Shown one piece after another: positions 23,372 to 54,942 of a stretch of 64,000 nucleotides of DNA. Each line of letters opens with the position of its first letter. Position 1 is the first letter of the stretch. Source of the DNA: Branchiostoma lanceolatum (Eukaryota; Chordata; Leptocardii; Amphioxiformes; Branchiostomatidae); NCBI RefSeq assembly GCF_035083965.1, contig NC_089723.1, positions 20,487,489 through 20,551,488 on the forward strand, written 5' to 3'. The position numbers were made by a program, and so were the translations under genes. The notes below the pieces were generated by a model. The model ran no database searches, had not been told where the DNA came from, and worked only from the letters and a program-made list of their open reading frames with translations.

Positions 23372-25436
23372 ACAAGTGACAGTACTAAATCTTTCATACT
23401 CTTTTTGACAATTTCTAAATATAGTTTTATCGTTTATGAGGTTATGCAAAATATTTGACTTAGGATTTGATCAACTTTTAGGATATTTGATAACCAGATG
23501 CAAATTTGCATTACCTGTTGATAACTGATTAGAAGTACACTGTCACTGGAAATAGGTAACACCATTTGCCTGTTGTGATTGAGTTTGTTGCCTGGTTGCC
23601 ATTCTTTTTAGCTTTACTCCGCTTTCTCGATCTACGGGAGTGCGTAAAAAAAATGATAGCACCCAGGCTAGCGAGCTTGCCCCTTGATTCATTCTACTGT
23701 ACTAGACTATTGTTGACTACCCTGTCAGAACCAAAATACCACATTCGATACTGACAATCGGGGCATCAACAAAGAAATTGGTATCATTTTAAATGCCTTG
23801 TATTTGCAATACACATGTACATTGTACCATTAGTAAACCGTTACTGTATCATTTGTCCAGAGTGTTCTCAAAGTCTCTGTGTGAGGACAGGATAAAGTGA
23901 CGACATTTAACGCAGCTTCTACCTGCCTAGAAAATTTCTTGGGATTACTTAGTGATAGGTCAGTGAGTTTGACCTCACAAGAGCCACTTTCCAGTTTCCT
24001 GTAATATGTTTAATATTGATATCTTCCTGTGAGCTCTACATGTGGATAGTGATAGAAGAACTTTCAAAACCCTAATGTAGCCCGTGTGTAGGTTGGAATG
24101 GGAATTCTTGGGTCAGACCATGGACTGAGTCATGCTGGTGGAACTGACTGGGACAGAGTATATGTACGTAACACTGCCAACTGACGATTTCCTGAATCAT
24201 GATGTGCAACATAGGTAGAACCCATGTTGAGTTTTGGCTTCTTCAAGCTCTTGGCCAAGCGCTCATCAACACATACAAAGGAAATGTACAAGTAACATGT
24301 TAAATGCATGCATATACTATTTCTATTGATATATCCCATCTGTTTGCATCATTCAACACAACTTTCAGACATTCAGCAGGCTATTCCAGATAAGGTTGAA
24401 TGACCAGATATGGTAATATGAGTGGGTGGTTCCACAGAATCTCTCCATTTCAATTTTTCTATGCAGCTACCAGTTTGGCAATGTGCAAAATGTGAAAATG
24501 ACAATGCAAATTTCGACACTGTAAGGTTACTTCCACATATCCCTTTCATAGAATTGATAGAATTATTCCAATGCTTGTAATTTCCATTGTACTGCAATGC
24601 CAGGCATAATGTAAGGGTCTGCAAAATGCATACGTTCTGAAGTCTTACGTTCTGAAACAGTTTACCTTTAGATTTAATGAATTAGTTTAAATTTGTGTCA
24701 ACTACATGTTATAATCTTATCATAGTAAAACAGTAGTAACTAACCCTTCTCCTAAGTTGTAGACAAACTTTGAATACAGCATTCCCCTGGGATGTTGTAA
24801 AGATTAATGCCCCCATGGGGGGTGATGTCATGTCCAGCTGTGACACACAGCAGGTGTGAAGACAGCCTGAGACAGGTGTCACATAATCACAGGTGGAATC
24901 ACAGATGACCATAGGCCCTCCAAATGACTGTTACATATTTTATTACGATCACACACACGTACAGATACAAGACGCATTTGTTCTACCAGCCATATTGTTC
25001 CAATTTCCAATTTTTGATGTTTTTGTTGTCGCTGAGTTATGATTGCTGTCTGCCAGTTATAAAAGGTAATTGTTATACGAGTTGTTAATTATAAACCCCT
25101 GTCCTGCTGATAGTGCATATAATTACTCTCTACTGATCAAACTCTCAAAGATAACAAAACTTGTTTCAGGTCTGGGATTAGAATTTTGTGCATCTTAAGT
25201 GTAGACAGCTCTGTGTCCAATCACTTCAACTGGTTTAAAAGGTTTCTGCTGTGTAATGTGCAAATCAATATTAGCTGATGAAGTATGACAGTTAGTAGAA
25301 TTATTCATGTTGTAATTTTGTTCATGTTTTTCAAGACATTCAACAAAGTCATCTGCATGCAAGTCAGCTGAATATAATATTGAATATAAAATTACAAATA
25401 TCATTTTTTTACAGTTGCTTATCCCAACAACAAGAC

Positions 25437-25550
25437 ATAATATAGTTTTGTATAGTATAGTATTAGTATAGTAGTATAGTATAGTATAGTATTAGTATAG
25501 TAGTATAGTATAGTATAGTTAGTATAGTATATAGTCTAGTCTAGTACCCT
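25437..25550 (+). repeat. (TAGTA)n-type simple repeat
   Basis: Irregular tatagtatagtattagtatag repeats of about 110 bp in the putative first myosin intron. Confidence 0.85.
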
Positions 25551-26543
25551 CTGTTACATTGTCTGATATATATAAATCTAACAGTAGGTTTTTTTTAGTT
25601 TTATAGCAACTCGGAAGTGAATACAGGATACAAGTTTAGCAAATATACTATGGCAGCCACATCTTCCTTCCAGGCTTATTTTTACACCCAGACAGTGTAT
25701 TTGGCAGCCAAATGCTGTCTAGAACAACACAGACTTGGTGTCCAGATGTGCCTTACCATTTACCCAGTTGTGTTAGCTCTGTGGATCTGCCATGTTTGCT
25801 TTGGTAAAAACTTCAAGATGCTAAAATGCACAGGAATACAACAAAGTGCTAGTGACATAAAGGCTGACAACAAAATCTATCCTACCTATACACAACCATT
25901 TTATCTGTGAGGCAATCTTTAAATTTTAAAGGTACATGTATTATACATAATTACATACGGTACCCTTAGGCTGTATATTGGTAACCTAAGCCAGTGGTTG
26001 CACTAGTTGTAACAATGAGGAGGAAATTTTCATTGTTGTTATGCCTGACTTGTCCGAGTATTCTATTTCTGTATCACTACAACAAAACTGTTTACCATAT
26101 CACTATATTATCAGTCTGATTTTTTTCAGAATTAGCTTTATACATTGCCCACCTCAATGACAATATGTCCTGTTATATGTTGACCTGACCTTTTGACATG
26201 TACAGAAGCTGGTGATTTAGAACCCCCCAACAGAACCCTACTGTTGTTGATATGGACTGTGACTTGATGTTGTTCAGTACATGTAGCAGCTGTGTGTCCT
26301 TCACTAACACAGTAGAAAAGGCAGATCCCTTCCGACATGTTTGACCCAGTTTACAGAATGATTTAGGTAGGACGTACAGGACAGTCCTATAATCAAATCA
26401 CTGACCAGATGTAATGGCATCCTAACGTAATGTCTCCCGTTTATGGTGTCATTTGTCAGCCAAAATGTATTGATTTTTTTCTGAAGAATAGTTAAAGTAC
26501 AGCCCAAAGGACAAAAGTCATGACATGTACTTCCCCTATTAGT

Positions 26544-26624
26544 TTAACCTTCTCCCTGCTGCCTAATTCTGTAACCAATAGGGAATTGGGTGCTAAACAG
26601 CAACTTCAGTATGCTAAAGGTTAA
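26544..26624. mobile_element. ~80 bp MITE with TTAACCTT ends, copy 1
   Basis: The ends TTAACCTT and AAGGTTAA enclose a sequence shared with 48126-48203 (ctgcctaa-tctg, aatagggaa, acttcag, tgctaaaggtt). TTAA ends are compatible with a piggyBac-type target duplication. Confidence 0.7.
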
Positions 26625-26804
26625 GTGCACGGTGCCAGAAATCATAATTAGATTTCTAGTAGAAGACCTCGATCTTTGACTAATTTGAATATCGTTCTTT
26701 ATTATTGGATGTCATGAGATGATTGCCATAGTTTTCAGACTTAACATCTTTTTGCCTTGTTGTTTCTCCCCAATCTAACTTTCACTTGACAAGTGTAATA
26801 TTAG

Positions 26805-27005
26805 TAATGTGCCTAGTCCAGTGGTTAGTGATTCTGCCTCTGGACCAAGAGGTCGGTTGTTGTCGCTCACTCGACATGCATGCTACTGGAAAGGGTAGGA
26901 CGGAACGTAAAGCCGTGGTCCACTGTTCATTGTATACATACTTTTTGATAAGAGCTAGGGGAATTTCCGCAGTTAAGTGAACCTGTAAATACTGTACATA
27001 GTGGG
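26805..27005 (+). mobile_element. tRNA-derived SINE, diverged copy
   Basis: The A-box-like tagtccagtggttagtga is followed by ctggaccaagaggtcgg and a body ending gtgaacctgtaaatactgta. It matches the copy at 39565-39850 in order and wording. The B box is degraded here. Confidence 0.6.
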
Positions 27006-27011
27006 GAACAT

Positions 27012-27248
27012 GTTTTCTGCGCATGAAAAATTTGCGTGTGCGCGTGAAGAATTTGCCCATGAAAAAATAAAGTTCTTAAAATATGTCAGAAAATGTGCAG
27101 TACAAAATTCTTAGGCCAGAAAATGTGACCCCATCATACAATTTTCATCAGAGTGTCACCTGAATTAAGAATTTTGTAGTGCAAATTTTTTGACACATTT
27201 CATGAACTTTATCTTTTCACACGCAAATTTCTCCCACGCACAAAACCT
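27012..27248. repeat. Imperfect foldback element
   Basis: The segment gcgtgaagaatttgcccatg ... caaaattctta at 27040-27115 pairs imperfectly with taagaattttgtagtgcaaa ... caaatttctcccacgc at 27173-27240. It is consistent with an old MITE. Confidence 0.5.
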
Positions 27249-29270
27249 CAACCCTACATAGTGCCAGTGTCTTCTCTGTCAGGACAAGTGGAAGACTTCC
27301 TCTGGGATCCTCATCTGGTTTGAGATCAAATTCACTTTCATTTGTGCATTTAACTGAAGAAACTGAAAAACTCAAAGCATAAATCATATAGATCTACATT
27401 TATATTTTTTTTATACATTTTGTAGCTGTAAGTCACTTATCACTTTCACTCTGCCAAGGACTTTGTTTATCTCATCAAAACTAACACAACAGTTCCGCCC
27501 CTTTGTGGAACGGGGAGATTTGCTGGGTTTATAGATAAACCTTCCTCTGTCACCGAAGATAACATGATTTGTGGTGTAGCCCCACTTTGATTTTGAGGAA
27601 GTAGATTCCAGTGCAAGACTGCTGTTAAACAGGAAGTTGTCTTCTGAGTGATAGACATCCTTGCACAGTATGGCGGCTGGTTCAACAAAATAGACCACAA
27701 AATTGCTCTATTTCTTCAATATAACTAAGCTGTAATGAATTTTGTATTCATTCTAAACTTCTCTGAGGCAATACGGCAGAAATAACCTTAAAATTGTAAA
27801 AAGAGAAAGATCCTGGTTTATTTATTGAAAATTTACAGCATATGAAAAATGGCTGAGTTAGATATGAAATCAAACTTTATTCATTCAGCCAGTGGCCAAA
27901 ATATATACATCTAGCTAGATGCATGCAAAAATATCGGCGAAATATGGGTAGAAAAACTAACTTTCAATCTTCAGGGAGATCCCTGGTTACCAATGCTCTG
28001 ATTAAAGATAGAAGATATTACGTACCGTTCAAAATAAGAACATACCAGGTGGAATGTAAGGCTTTAAAAAAAAAAAAAAAGTACATTGTGCCGTTACATT
28101 TATTCGGGACATGAGGACTTGCACTTGGACCTGTTCGTATAGTTTAAGGTAGCTGTACATGTCATGTCCAATTTTGTAGGCGGATGCCCCTCAAAGAGCA
28201 GACAGATCCACACAATAGAACATTGATTATAGCCACACCTCAGCGACTGCTCATTAATTATTCAGATATCTGTTATTGTGACACACAGAAAGGTAATCTC
28301 TCCCTTCAAATATAGAAAAATGCATGTATTGTTACTTAAATCACATGATCAAATATAAAGCAAGCATATTGTTTTCATCCTCATAATCTGCTCAGTTTTG
28401 ATTAGAAGAAACCCGATTCATTATGCATTGAAATGTGGGTTTGCGGAAAAAGCTGGGCTGTCTACCTGGCCTGGCTAGCTGGCCTGTCTACCACGTCAGG
28501 CTAGCAACCCAAAAACTCAGAAACTCATGATCAGAAACCCCCATTCATATCCCCACAAATTGTGAGGCCCCAGTGCAGCCGCGCCCCCTAGCGGAACGTT
28601 TCCAAAGCACACCCGTTACGCTGGGCGCGGCACAGCACACGCCGATCGTCATTCCAAACCGCAATTTTCGTCCCCTCTTCTTGATTCCTACGAAGTTTAC
28701 ATGAATTGCTTCATCGTCTGAAAACGAACCTGTTGTTACCATCTCATGATTCTATCGCCCTTTGTTTATGTTATCCAAAGGAACTCTCGAAAACTGCATT
28801 ACCGAAGTCACAGACGTCGCCGATCGCCATCTTACTTCACGTGACCATGTTCTTCAAGCTTGCTTCACTGGAGGGCGCTGTTTCAGTTGCCTCTGAACGC
28901 GAACCGGCGTATGTACCACATGGCTGACAGACTAAGAATTACTGATACTTCCGGTTCATGTTTACCGTCTGCTTTGAAACAACAGCTTTTTTGTAGCAAA
29001 GTTTAACCCAGGCAGGGCGCTGTGAACTGCAGGCCGTATGTTGTTCCAATTAGTACGTCCACCGGGGACGTTCCAGGACAGCTGTCCCAGGATGTGCACC
29101 AGGTCACCCCCCCCCCCGGTCACCACGCCAGAAAGCCTGGGCGAGGCCCCGCCTTCTTGTCACTGAACTGAAATCAATCCCATAGTTACGAAGCAAGAAG
29201 TTCCTCTATAACGTCTGCGCCAATATCCAGCATTATAACGCAGACCCGCAAACCTGTATGCTTTGTAATA

Positions 29271-29407
29271 GTTAGGCCATGGCTGAGGCCTTTCTATGCG
29301 AAAATAGGGAAGCTTCTCCCACAAGGGGCGAAGCCGAGGGAGTCTGGAAGCCCCGAGTGGGGGAGCTTCACTATTTTCGCATAGAAAGGCCTCAGCCATG
29401 GCCTAAC
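29271..29407. repeat. Hairpin with ~43 bp arms inside the foldback element
   Basis: gttaggccatggctgaggcc and its continuation to 29315 pair with 29363-29407. The loop is GC-rich. A fragment, catggcctaactattac, recurs at 29976. Confidence 0.8.
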
Positions 29408-30670
29408 TGTTTTAGAACATGGCCACATCCCCGAAGATCCTCTTTCTATCAATATGAATCAAAGATATGGTTTTCAGCACATCATACTAGTATTATAAAA
29501 AAGATGAAAAGTATTATATTGAAGCAGAATGACCTGTAAACAAGCTTCGTACATGTCCTATCTGTTTTCAGAACCTGGCCACTACCACGAAGTTTCTCTT
29601 TTACAATTCATCCCCGTGGTCTCAAAATATTACATACAGATTTTAAAATGGGATTTTTTAACTGTGAGTTACTAAAATGTTCCTTTCCTTTTCATTGTAG
29701 TACTGGAACTGTTTGAGTTGAGAGCATTATGTGTGTTCTTTTCAAAAATCTAAAAAATGTGATTCTGATTCCCAGTTTCCCAACTGTTTATAAACTTGAC
29801 TTTCCATGTCATTGTAACGATTGCTTGAATTTGTGCCTGTTAGTCTTTAAAGATTTGATTCAGTTTGATACTTTTGTTCTTGTGTGGCTGTAAGATAACG
29901 ATGTCCTTATGTGAATCAAATAATGAACCCTCCCTACCCCCCTGGCAGTTAGCTGACACTGTGACCCAGGTCTCACATGGCCTAACTATTACCTTTGCAC
30001 TCTGTGTGTTCTCATCTGTTGCATGGAGCAATTTCGTAATTTGCCGTACACAAATACCGTATGAGTCTCCTGCAGTTTGCTGAAAAGAAATCGGGGCACA
30101 ATCTTCCCTTGCGGTCTTTGCAATATTGTTAGTGATTATCACAGCAAATATCTTTCCTGTTTGGTTTAATTTGACTTTGAATTCTGAACGAAAACTCCAG
30201 GCTTTTAATGCCTGCGCTACTTATGATAACGTGGATACGTCGGACTGTCAAAACGTTTTATAGAAACATATATGTATACATGGTACATGCTAGAAAGATA
30301 TCGTCAATTTTGTCAACTCCTGACGTACGTCTCTCATTGTCATTCTGGTCTACTTCTGACGAAAGTCTCCCATCTTTTTTGTTTATTCGTTCAACCGGCC
30401 CACAAGCTGTTATGAAATAAACGCACAGGGTTGGGGTCAGGTTTCTACGTACTTGGGATTATAGTGGCGCCAAGTTACCACATGCCAGGTAAGGTACAGA
30501 CTGGCAGTATACAACGGTCTACTCTTTGCCCCTGTAAATGATTACCCGTGTAATTTGAAGACATGGGAATGTTGTCACCGGCGCCTGAACCATCTGTCAA
30601 CCAACACGACGGATTATATCTCCATCACAGCAAAGTTGCACGCACGCACGCACAGACAGACACGTCCGTT

Positions 30671-30741
30671 TCAGGCACGAGTGCCATGTTTATTATCACC
30701 TTCTGGCAGAAGCTGATAATAAACATGGCACTCGTGCCTGA
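30671..30741. repeat. Perfect 28 bp inverted repeat
   Basis: Arms 30671-30698 and 30714-30741 (tcaggcacgagtgccatgtt...) are exact complements around a 15 bp loop. Confidence 0.85.
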
Positions 30742-33699
30742 GACTGGTATGAAATGGACATGAAAGTGTAAGCAGACTTACATACATCAACTCTGCATTC
30801 AACCCCCCCCCTAGTAGTGAAGTATCCATATACATGTACTGAGGTTAATCATTTTGTATACCATTGTTTCTTGTTTTGCATGTAGTTATAGTTGTAGAAG
30901 ACCATACGAAAGTCGCTGTACTTTTGTCGTGTCAATAAAGATTTCTCCTATGTATTAGATAAAACAAGGAACCCTAGGCCTGTTCACTGTCCGTTTACGT
31001 TATGTTCCGTGTAATCAGCACACTGTGAAATATACACCGATCGTGGCCACTTTCTGGACAGGGCAGGACAGATACGGCCGTATCAAGGATCAAGGATGAA
31101 GGTCATTGTCATCTCAGCGTCCAGACATTGTTTTGTCGTGCTTGTAGGTTCAACAACTCTGCATTCACCTTATTTCAAGAAAAAATAAAGAGGTTAGAAA
31201 CAGAACGTATTATAGTGTAACATTGTATCAAATATCAATTTATCAATAAAAAGATATACCATAGATACACCATAATCGTTGCAAGGCATGTTTATTTTCC
31301 AAAAACTTAGCCTTCTTGTTTATTAAAACGTGCGTGTTAAGATACCTATTTGGGTATTTGTGTTAAGATAGTTTGTTTAGATAGCCTTGTTTCAAAGCAG
31401 ACGGTAAACATGAACCGGAAATGTATGAATTTTTAGTCTGTCAACGTCCGCCGACAGCCACGTGGTATGAACGTTACATATTCCGGTCCGCGTCCCGCCT
31501 ACCATGCCTACAGCCGGCCCGACCGTAAGACACATGGTTCCTTTGTTTATCTAAACTGTTAGTATCGTTGTGTTCGCAACTTCATCCTGTCCCACAACTT
31601 ACGCATTGAGATTCACACAAGTTGGGTTTGATACTCAATTCCGGGATGTCCCTGTAAACTGGGAGACACCGGTTAGGGAAGGGTGTCTACGCTGGAGCCG
31701 GAAGAGACGTAAAATGGTGGCTCCAAGTTAAATATTGATACAACCTGTCAACAACGATGTATTCAGAGGCAACTCTACTCTACTCTGAAACAGCGCCCTC
31801 CAGTGAAGCAAGCTTGAAGAACATGGTCACGTGAAGTAAGATGGCGATCAGCGACATCTGTGACTTCGCTAGATGCAGTTTTCGAGAGTTCCTTTGGATA
31901 ACATAAACAAAGGGCGATAAAATCATGAGATGGGAACAACCTGATCGTTTTCAGACGATGAAGCAATTCATGTAAACTTCGTAGGAATCGAGAAGAGGGG
32001 ACGAAAATCGCGGTTTCGAATGACGATCGGCGTGTGCTGTGCTGCGCCCATCGTAACGGGTGTGCTTTGGAAACGTTCCGCTAGGGGGCGCGGCTGCACT
32101 GGGGCCTCACAATTTGTGGGGATATGAATGGGGGTTTCTGAGTTTCTGAGTTTTTGGGTTGCTAGCCTGACGTGGTAGACAGGCCAGGTAGACAGGCCAG
32201 CTAGCCAGGCCAGGTAGACAGCCCAGCTTTTTCCGCAAACCCATTGAAATGTAATGTCTTTACCTTAACTTTGATATTTGAAATCGTAGGAAATGTAAAA
32301 AAAAAAACACATTTGCTTAGAAATACGACACAAAAAGCAAAACTTTAATGTGAAAGTTCAAAATCTTGAAATCAAAAAACACTTTTGAAATCAAAAAGAA
32401 AGAAAGGAGGGAAGATCCATTTATGAATATCGTCTTGCAGCTGTTGTATCCAGATTTTAGATTAGACAAACAAGATTGTAATACCTGTAGCTCTGGGTCC
32501 TGATATAGTGTTGAGTCATAGAAATGATATATTACTCAATATACATTTTGTATGTGAGCAATATGCCCCCTCCCCCTGAGAATTACTGGACAGCTGTCAA
32601 AAAAGGCCTCATGACTTCCCCAGGGTAAAGAATGAGATCATCAGTACATCCTTCCATTGTGACCAAACTACACACATACATACTAGTAGGTTGTTACATT
32701 GTTGCACCATGCCGTTTGTGTGCTCTTTGGCAGAGATTTCAACAAGAGATAGCCATGATCATCCTGCGACAGCCAAGGTAAACGTTTTATATACATGCAA
32801 GTTGTTCGACAGTGTGATTATGTTGCATTGTGAGTATACTGGCCTCGGGTGTATACAATTAGTTGCTTCTACCAGTTGGTAGGCCCTGGCATCACTACAG
32901 TACAAGTTGCGTCCCTAAGAACGTTGCCCTGTGAATGAGTTGGGAGCTGTTGATTGTAATTCTATATGTTAGTTAACATTTAGACCAATGAATGTGTATT
33001 GTATTTTCCTCTCCTAGTACATGTAGATAGAGTTAAGCTGTCAGTAAACAGCTAAAGGAGAGTAAACACACCAATATACACCATCCACTATTCCTACATG
33101 TACATGAAGAACACATGTACGTGATGATGTAGTACGCAATGCACTGACGTAGTTAACACTTGTAAACATACAAGATTAAAGACTGTAAATATCGGTTTCT
33201 TTAAGTTAAACCAGGGTTACCATACTCGTTCTCTGTACCACTGGGTTCCAGAGATGTCCTGGGCCATACAACTTGAACAAGCCACATGCAATGGACAAAC
33301 ACATATCAAAGACTACATTACTACATGTAGTTAAAAATGCTGTTGAATTTAACTCCTTCTTCTTCTCCTTGTAACGTTTAAGCAGAAGAAGTAGAATATT
33401 ATGACTCTGGTATTCCCACTTACTAGTAGGTCCTCCTCCCTCAAACATGTCCAATAATGTTTTCATTTCAGACAGTCTGCTTAATTGTAAGAACTCCCAT
33501 TTTTAGTCGTTTTGCAATTCTTCTGCTCTCTCCTTGAAGATATACTCTGAGTCTTCCTCCATCTCCTTGGTTGACGCCCTATTCTAGCAGCCTTTCCATA
33601 GATCAAATACTTGGTCAGAATATTTTTATGCTTAGGCAAACACTTTGATGTTTCTAAATGCTAACTAAAGGCATCTCCTACTGTCCTATCCTCCTCCAG

Positions 33700-51812
<18,113 letters not shown>

Positions 51813-54800
51813 CCAGACATACCGAGTCTTCCTGCTTGGTCAATCCATTAAATGCCTTTTGCAATATAGAAGATAGCTAGGTAGAGTAAACATCTTGATT
51901 GAATTCTAGGTTGTTGAATAATTTGTAAGACAATTTGATAGAAGATTTTAAAACATGTATGTCGACAGATCATGTTATGTTATAGGTATTGTGTTACATT
52001 TATGTGTTTTCCGTCTATAGTTAGCAAACTTGTTGCATTTCATGTTTCCTATATATAGTCGTATGATTTGTCCTTGAAGACCAGGATTTTTAATGTTTGA
52101 ATTTTAAAAGCTTTTAAGGTAAATGTCTGGTAGCTATGAGTTAAGTTGTGAAGAAGATCGAGAATGAAGCATACATCTTTAATAATCTTATAATGTTTGT
52201 ATTTGACTAACGAAAAAAGAATTGTTAGAGAATCATGTATTGTATATACTAGTATTTAGGTTTTATTTCGTCCTGTCTTCCTAACACGTTTTCTTGGGGT
52301 TATTTACAAATGTACTTGAAGTGAATTTTCTTTGCTTTTTGTATTATTCACTCAATATATTGTTCCGGTTAGATATAAGACATTGGCTCCAACATCCCTT
52401 GATAAGATACAATGGGAAACATACATGTACATGTATGGAAATTCTTTAGTGTGTCAAAATCACACCCATCATGAGGTAGACAGAGTCTGTGCACATGGAT
52501 TCACAGTTGTTGTGCTGCAGGCAGCATTTCTGTGGTTTTGATATGATGTCGTTACTATTGCATGTTTTCTTGGACTGTAATCTGATTTTGAGAAATGCAT
52601 CTATCTAAGCCTTTTCAAGCGAAGAGGTAAAACCTCTCCAGATCACAGGATGCAAACAGCACAATCAGCCTCGATAGATATCCAGAAGGTAGTTGTGTTA
52701 TTCTATGTGATTTTTCCATTTAGCTAAATGTAGATTTCTACATTTCTTATTCTTTTGTCTACTCTATACCCTTCAACTTCTAACTTCACAGCAAACACAT
52801 TCGTTGATACAAGCTGGTTTGCTATGCCAAAGGGCATTTATACCAGCTAGATGGTAGAAGACCGATGATGATGACAGATACAGATATAGCACCCACACAG
52901 TGCTAAAGATTAAGGAACTTCAATACGGTACTCAAACTGTGGTGTATGTTTTTTTTACACACTCAATTAAGACATATAAAGTTCCAACAAGGAGATTTTG
53001 GAACCCTGTGAGGTCCCACTACGTAAAGCCCAGAGGGATAAAACCACTTCCAACTACAAATGGTTTGAAATGCATAATTCAAATGCGCTGTCATGCAATG
53101 TTCACCCGTGTTATTTTTAGTATGAATTACTACTGTATAGGCCACGGATTATTGAAGATGAAATTTTCTTATGCTAGAGTATAGTTATGGTATTGGCGTC
53201 AGGCTATGCAGACTGTATGTAGCATCAAATTTCAAGATGTAAAAGTACTTTTGATATGCTCCATTTTTGGCAGGTATGCTCTATGCATTTTTACTGCATT
53301 GTGGAGGAAGCCGTTATTTCAGGAAAACTTCCAGGCTGTGGGAAACCTGCGTCAATCTCCTCGTGTTTGAGAGGATTAGAGAGCTGCTTTTGTAATTTCC
53401 TAGCAAATGTGTGGTTTTGCTCGTTGGGGGGTGTATTTTCGTAATGTAGTATGTGCAGTTTTACACTCAGTCTGGTAGCCTTACTCCAACCCATCTCCTC
53501 AGAGTTTACTGTTTTGTCAGGTTTTACGAATATATTCACTCCAGTCCTTGCACATGCACAAGCTCCAAATTGCACTCACACGTTTTGACCACATTTTACA
53601 GACCACTTTTATGTGCAGATTCAATTATATATTTTGAATGGTAACATATTACAGTTTCTGAAGATAATGTTTTACTCCTATAATACATGTATATGTGAAC
53701 AGCATAATTTTAGCCAAAACTGCAAATCTAATAATTTCCCTGTCCAAAACTTCAGTAACTTCAGTTCTCTTCTTCCAAGCTCTGAAGCGAACCCCACTTT
53801 CTGTCTAGTATGTACAGTCAATGATAAACATGGAATTAGGCTAAGCTTAGTTTTATTAGTCACACACAGTCCCGAAACAAATGTGTACTCGGAAAGCGGG
53901 AAATGCCGCCATATTTCAGGGATCTCGTCTGATGCCTTATAGTACTACATGTACAATCTTGAGACTTCAACTTATTGTGTATATATTCTAGATATCTTTT
54001 CTTAGATGCATATTTTCTTTTGTCGTGTGGAATTATGATCAATTAGATATCAGATGACAATGTTTGAAAATCATAATATTGATAGTCAATTCATTGTAAG
54101 CCTTGTAGTAACATGACACTTTATTGTTTTGTGAATGTTTAGTTGGTTGCAACTTTTAGTTAAAGCAAGGTTTATGCACAATTTGTTAGCTAACATAACA
54201 CATTGTATACAACATGGTACATGATTCATAGTGTACTTTTGATGACCTTTTAACGTTTGTTAATAAACATTTCTTACGCAAGTTCTGGTTTACTTTAACA
54301 AGAGCTGGTTTTAGGTGATAGTATTTTCCACAACTTGTGTGATCAGATTTTGATACCCAAAGCTTTTAATCTACATGCTAAAATGAGCAGGGCTATCTTC
54401 ACAAGCTGATACAGCTAATCATTGTTACATTTGCACATTTGCATGTTCGTTATTGCCTTATACTTACGTTATAGGAGGTATTATGACTTTAATGTCATGT
54501 ATGCTATAAATTTCCACATTTGCTCTTAGTATATCTACATGTAACTTTCCTACTCTTTTTTTTACATTCAACCTGATGAATTTTTGCATTTCTTATGCTA
54601 AATAACACTCCTTGACTTTGAGCAAGGGGTTTTTTAACCTTGCTTTGAGCGTTTTGCTGGAAACATTTTGCTTATGCTCTAACTTCCAATATCTGCCATT
54701 CTCCGCTAGCTTGCCATATTTATGACCCTGACGTTTTGAAGTTTATCCAACTCTCCTGGATTTGACCTGTGTATCGTATGACTTTGACTTTGGGCGTTCT

Positions 54801-54914
54801 GCTTGAAACCTTTTGCTTATACTCCAACTTCCAATATTTGCCATTACCTGCTAGCTTGCCATATTTATGACCCTGACGTTACGTTTATCCAACTGTGTAC
54901 CGGATTTGACCTGT
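51813..54914. other. Myosin 3' UTR and convergent intergenic DNA
   Basis: No further exon is seen. AATAAA at 54262-54267 would give a 2.4 kb 3' UTR; ATTAAA at 51847 is an earlier weak option. Part of the dispersed gctggt repeat lies at 52803-52850. The myosin and the KCTD gene converge here. Confidence 0.45.
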
Positions 54915-54942
54915 CTATTGCATGACCTTGACTTTGAGCGGT
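54600..54942. repeat. ~145 bp tandem repeat overlapping the KCTD stop codon
   Basis: Blocks gctt-t-ct-aacttccaat, ctagcttgccatatttatga and gacctgt-tat recur with a period of 144-145 bp. The unit edge, gaccttgactttgagcg at 54924-54940, is coding (last residues and stop of the KCTD gene). Noncoding copies lie at 54778 and about 54633. Confidence 0.8.

Larger units (their letters stand above)
28436..32243. mobile_element. 3.8 kb foldback transposon with long inverted arms and 8 bp target duplication
   Basis: The outer ends are tgggtttgcggaaaaagctg and its reverse complement. They are flanked by TTGAAATG at 28428-28435 and 32244-32251. The left arm (28436 to about 28905) and right arm (about 31764-32243) are highly similar inverted copies. 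A second inverted stretch (28911-28985 against 31384-31460) continues the arm, with a right-arm insertion of about 290 bp. No transposase is recognisable inside, so it is probably non-autonomous. The 8 bp duplication fits hAT-like integration. It lies in the putative first intron of the myosin gene. Nested hairpins are listed separately. Confidence 0.88.

Noticed and set aside
29160-29539. Two opposite frames starting MAEAFLCEN
   Set aside because: They arise because both arms of a hairpin encode the same peptide on opposite strands; not genes.
32709-32777. Alternative first exon of the myosin
   Set aside because: The phase fits, but the 23-residue leader resembles no class I myosin start and the context has no promoter-like features; kept only as a rival.
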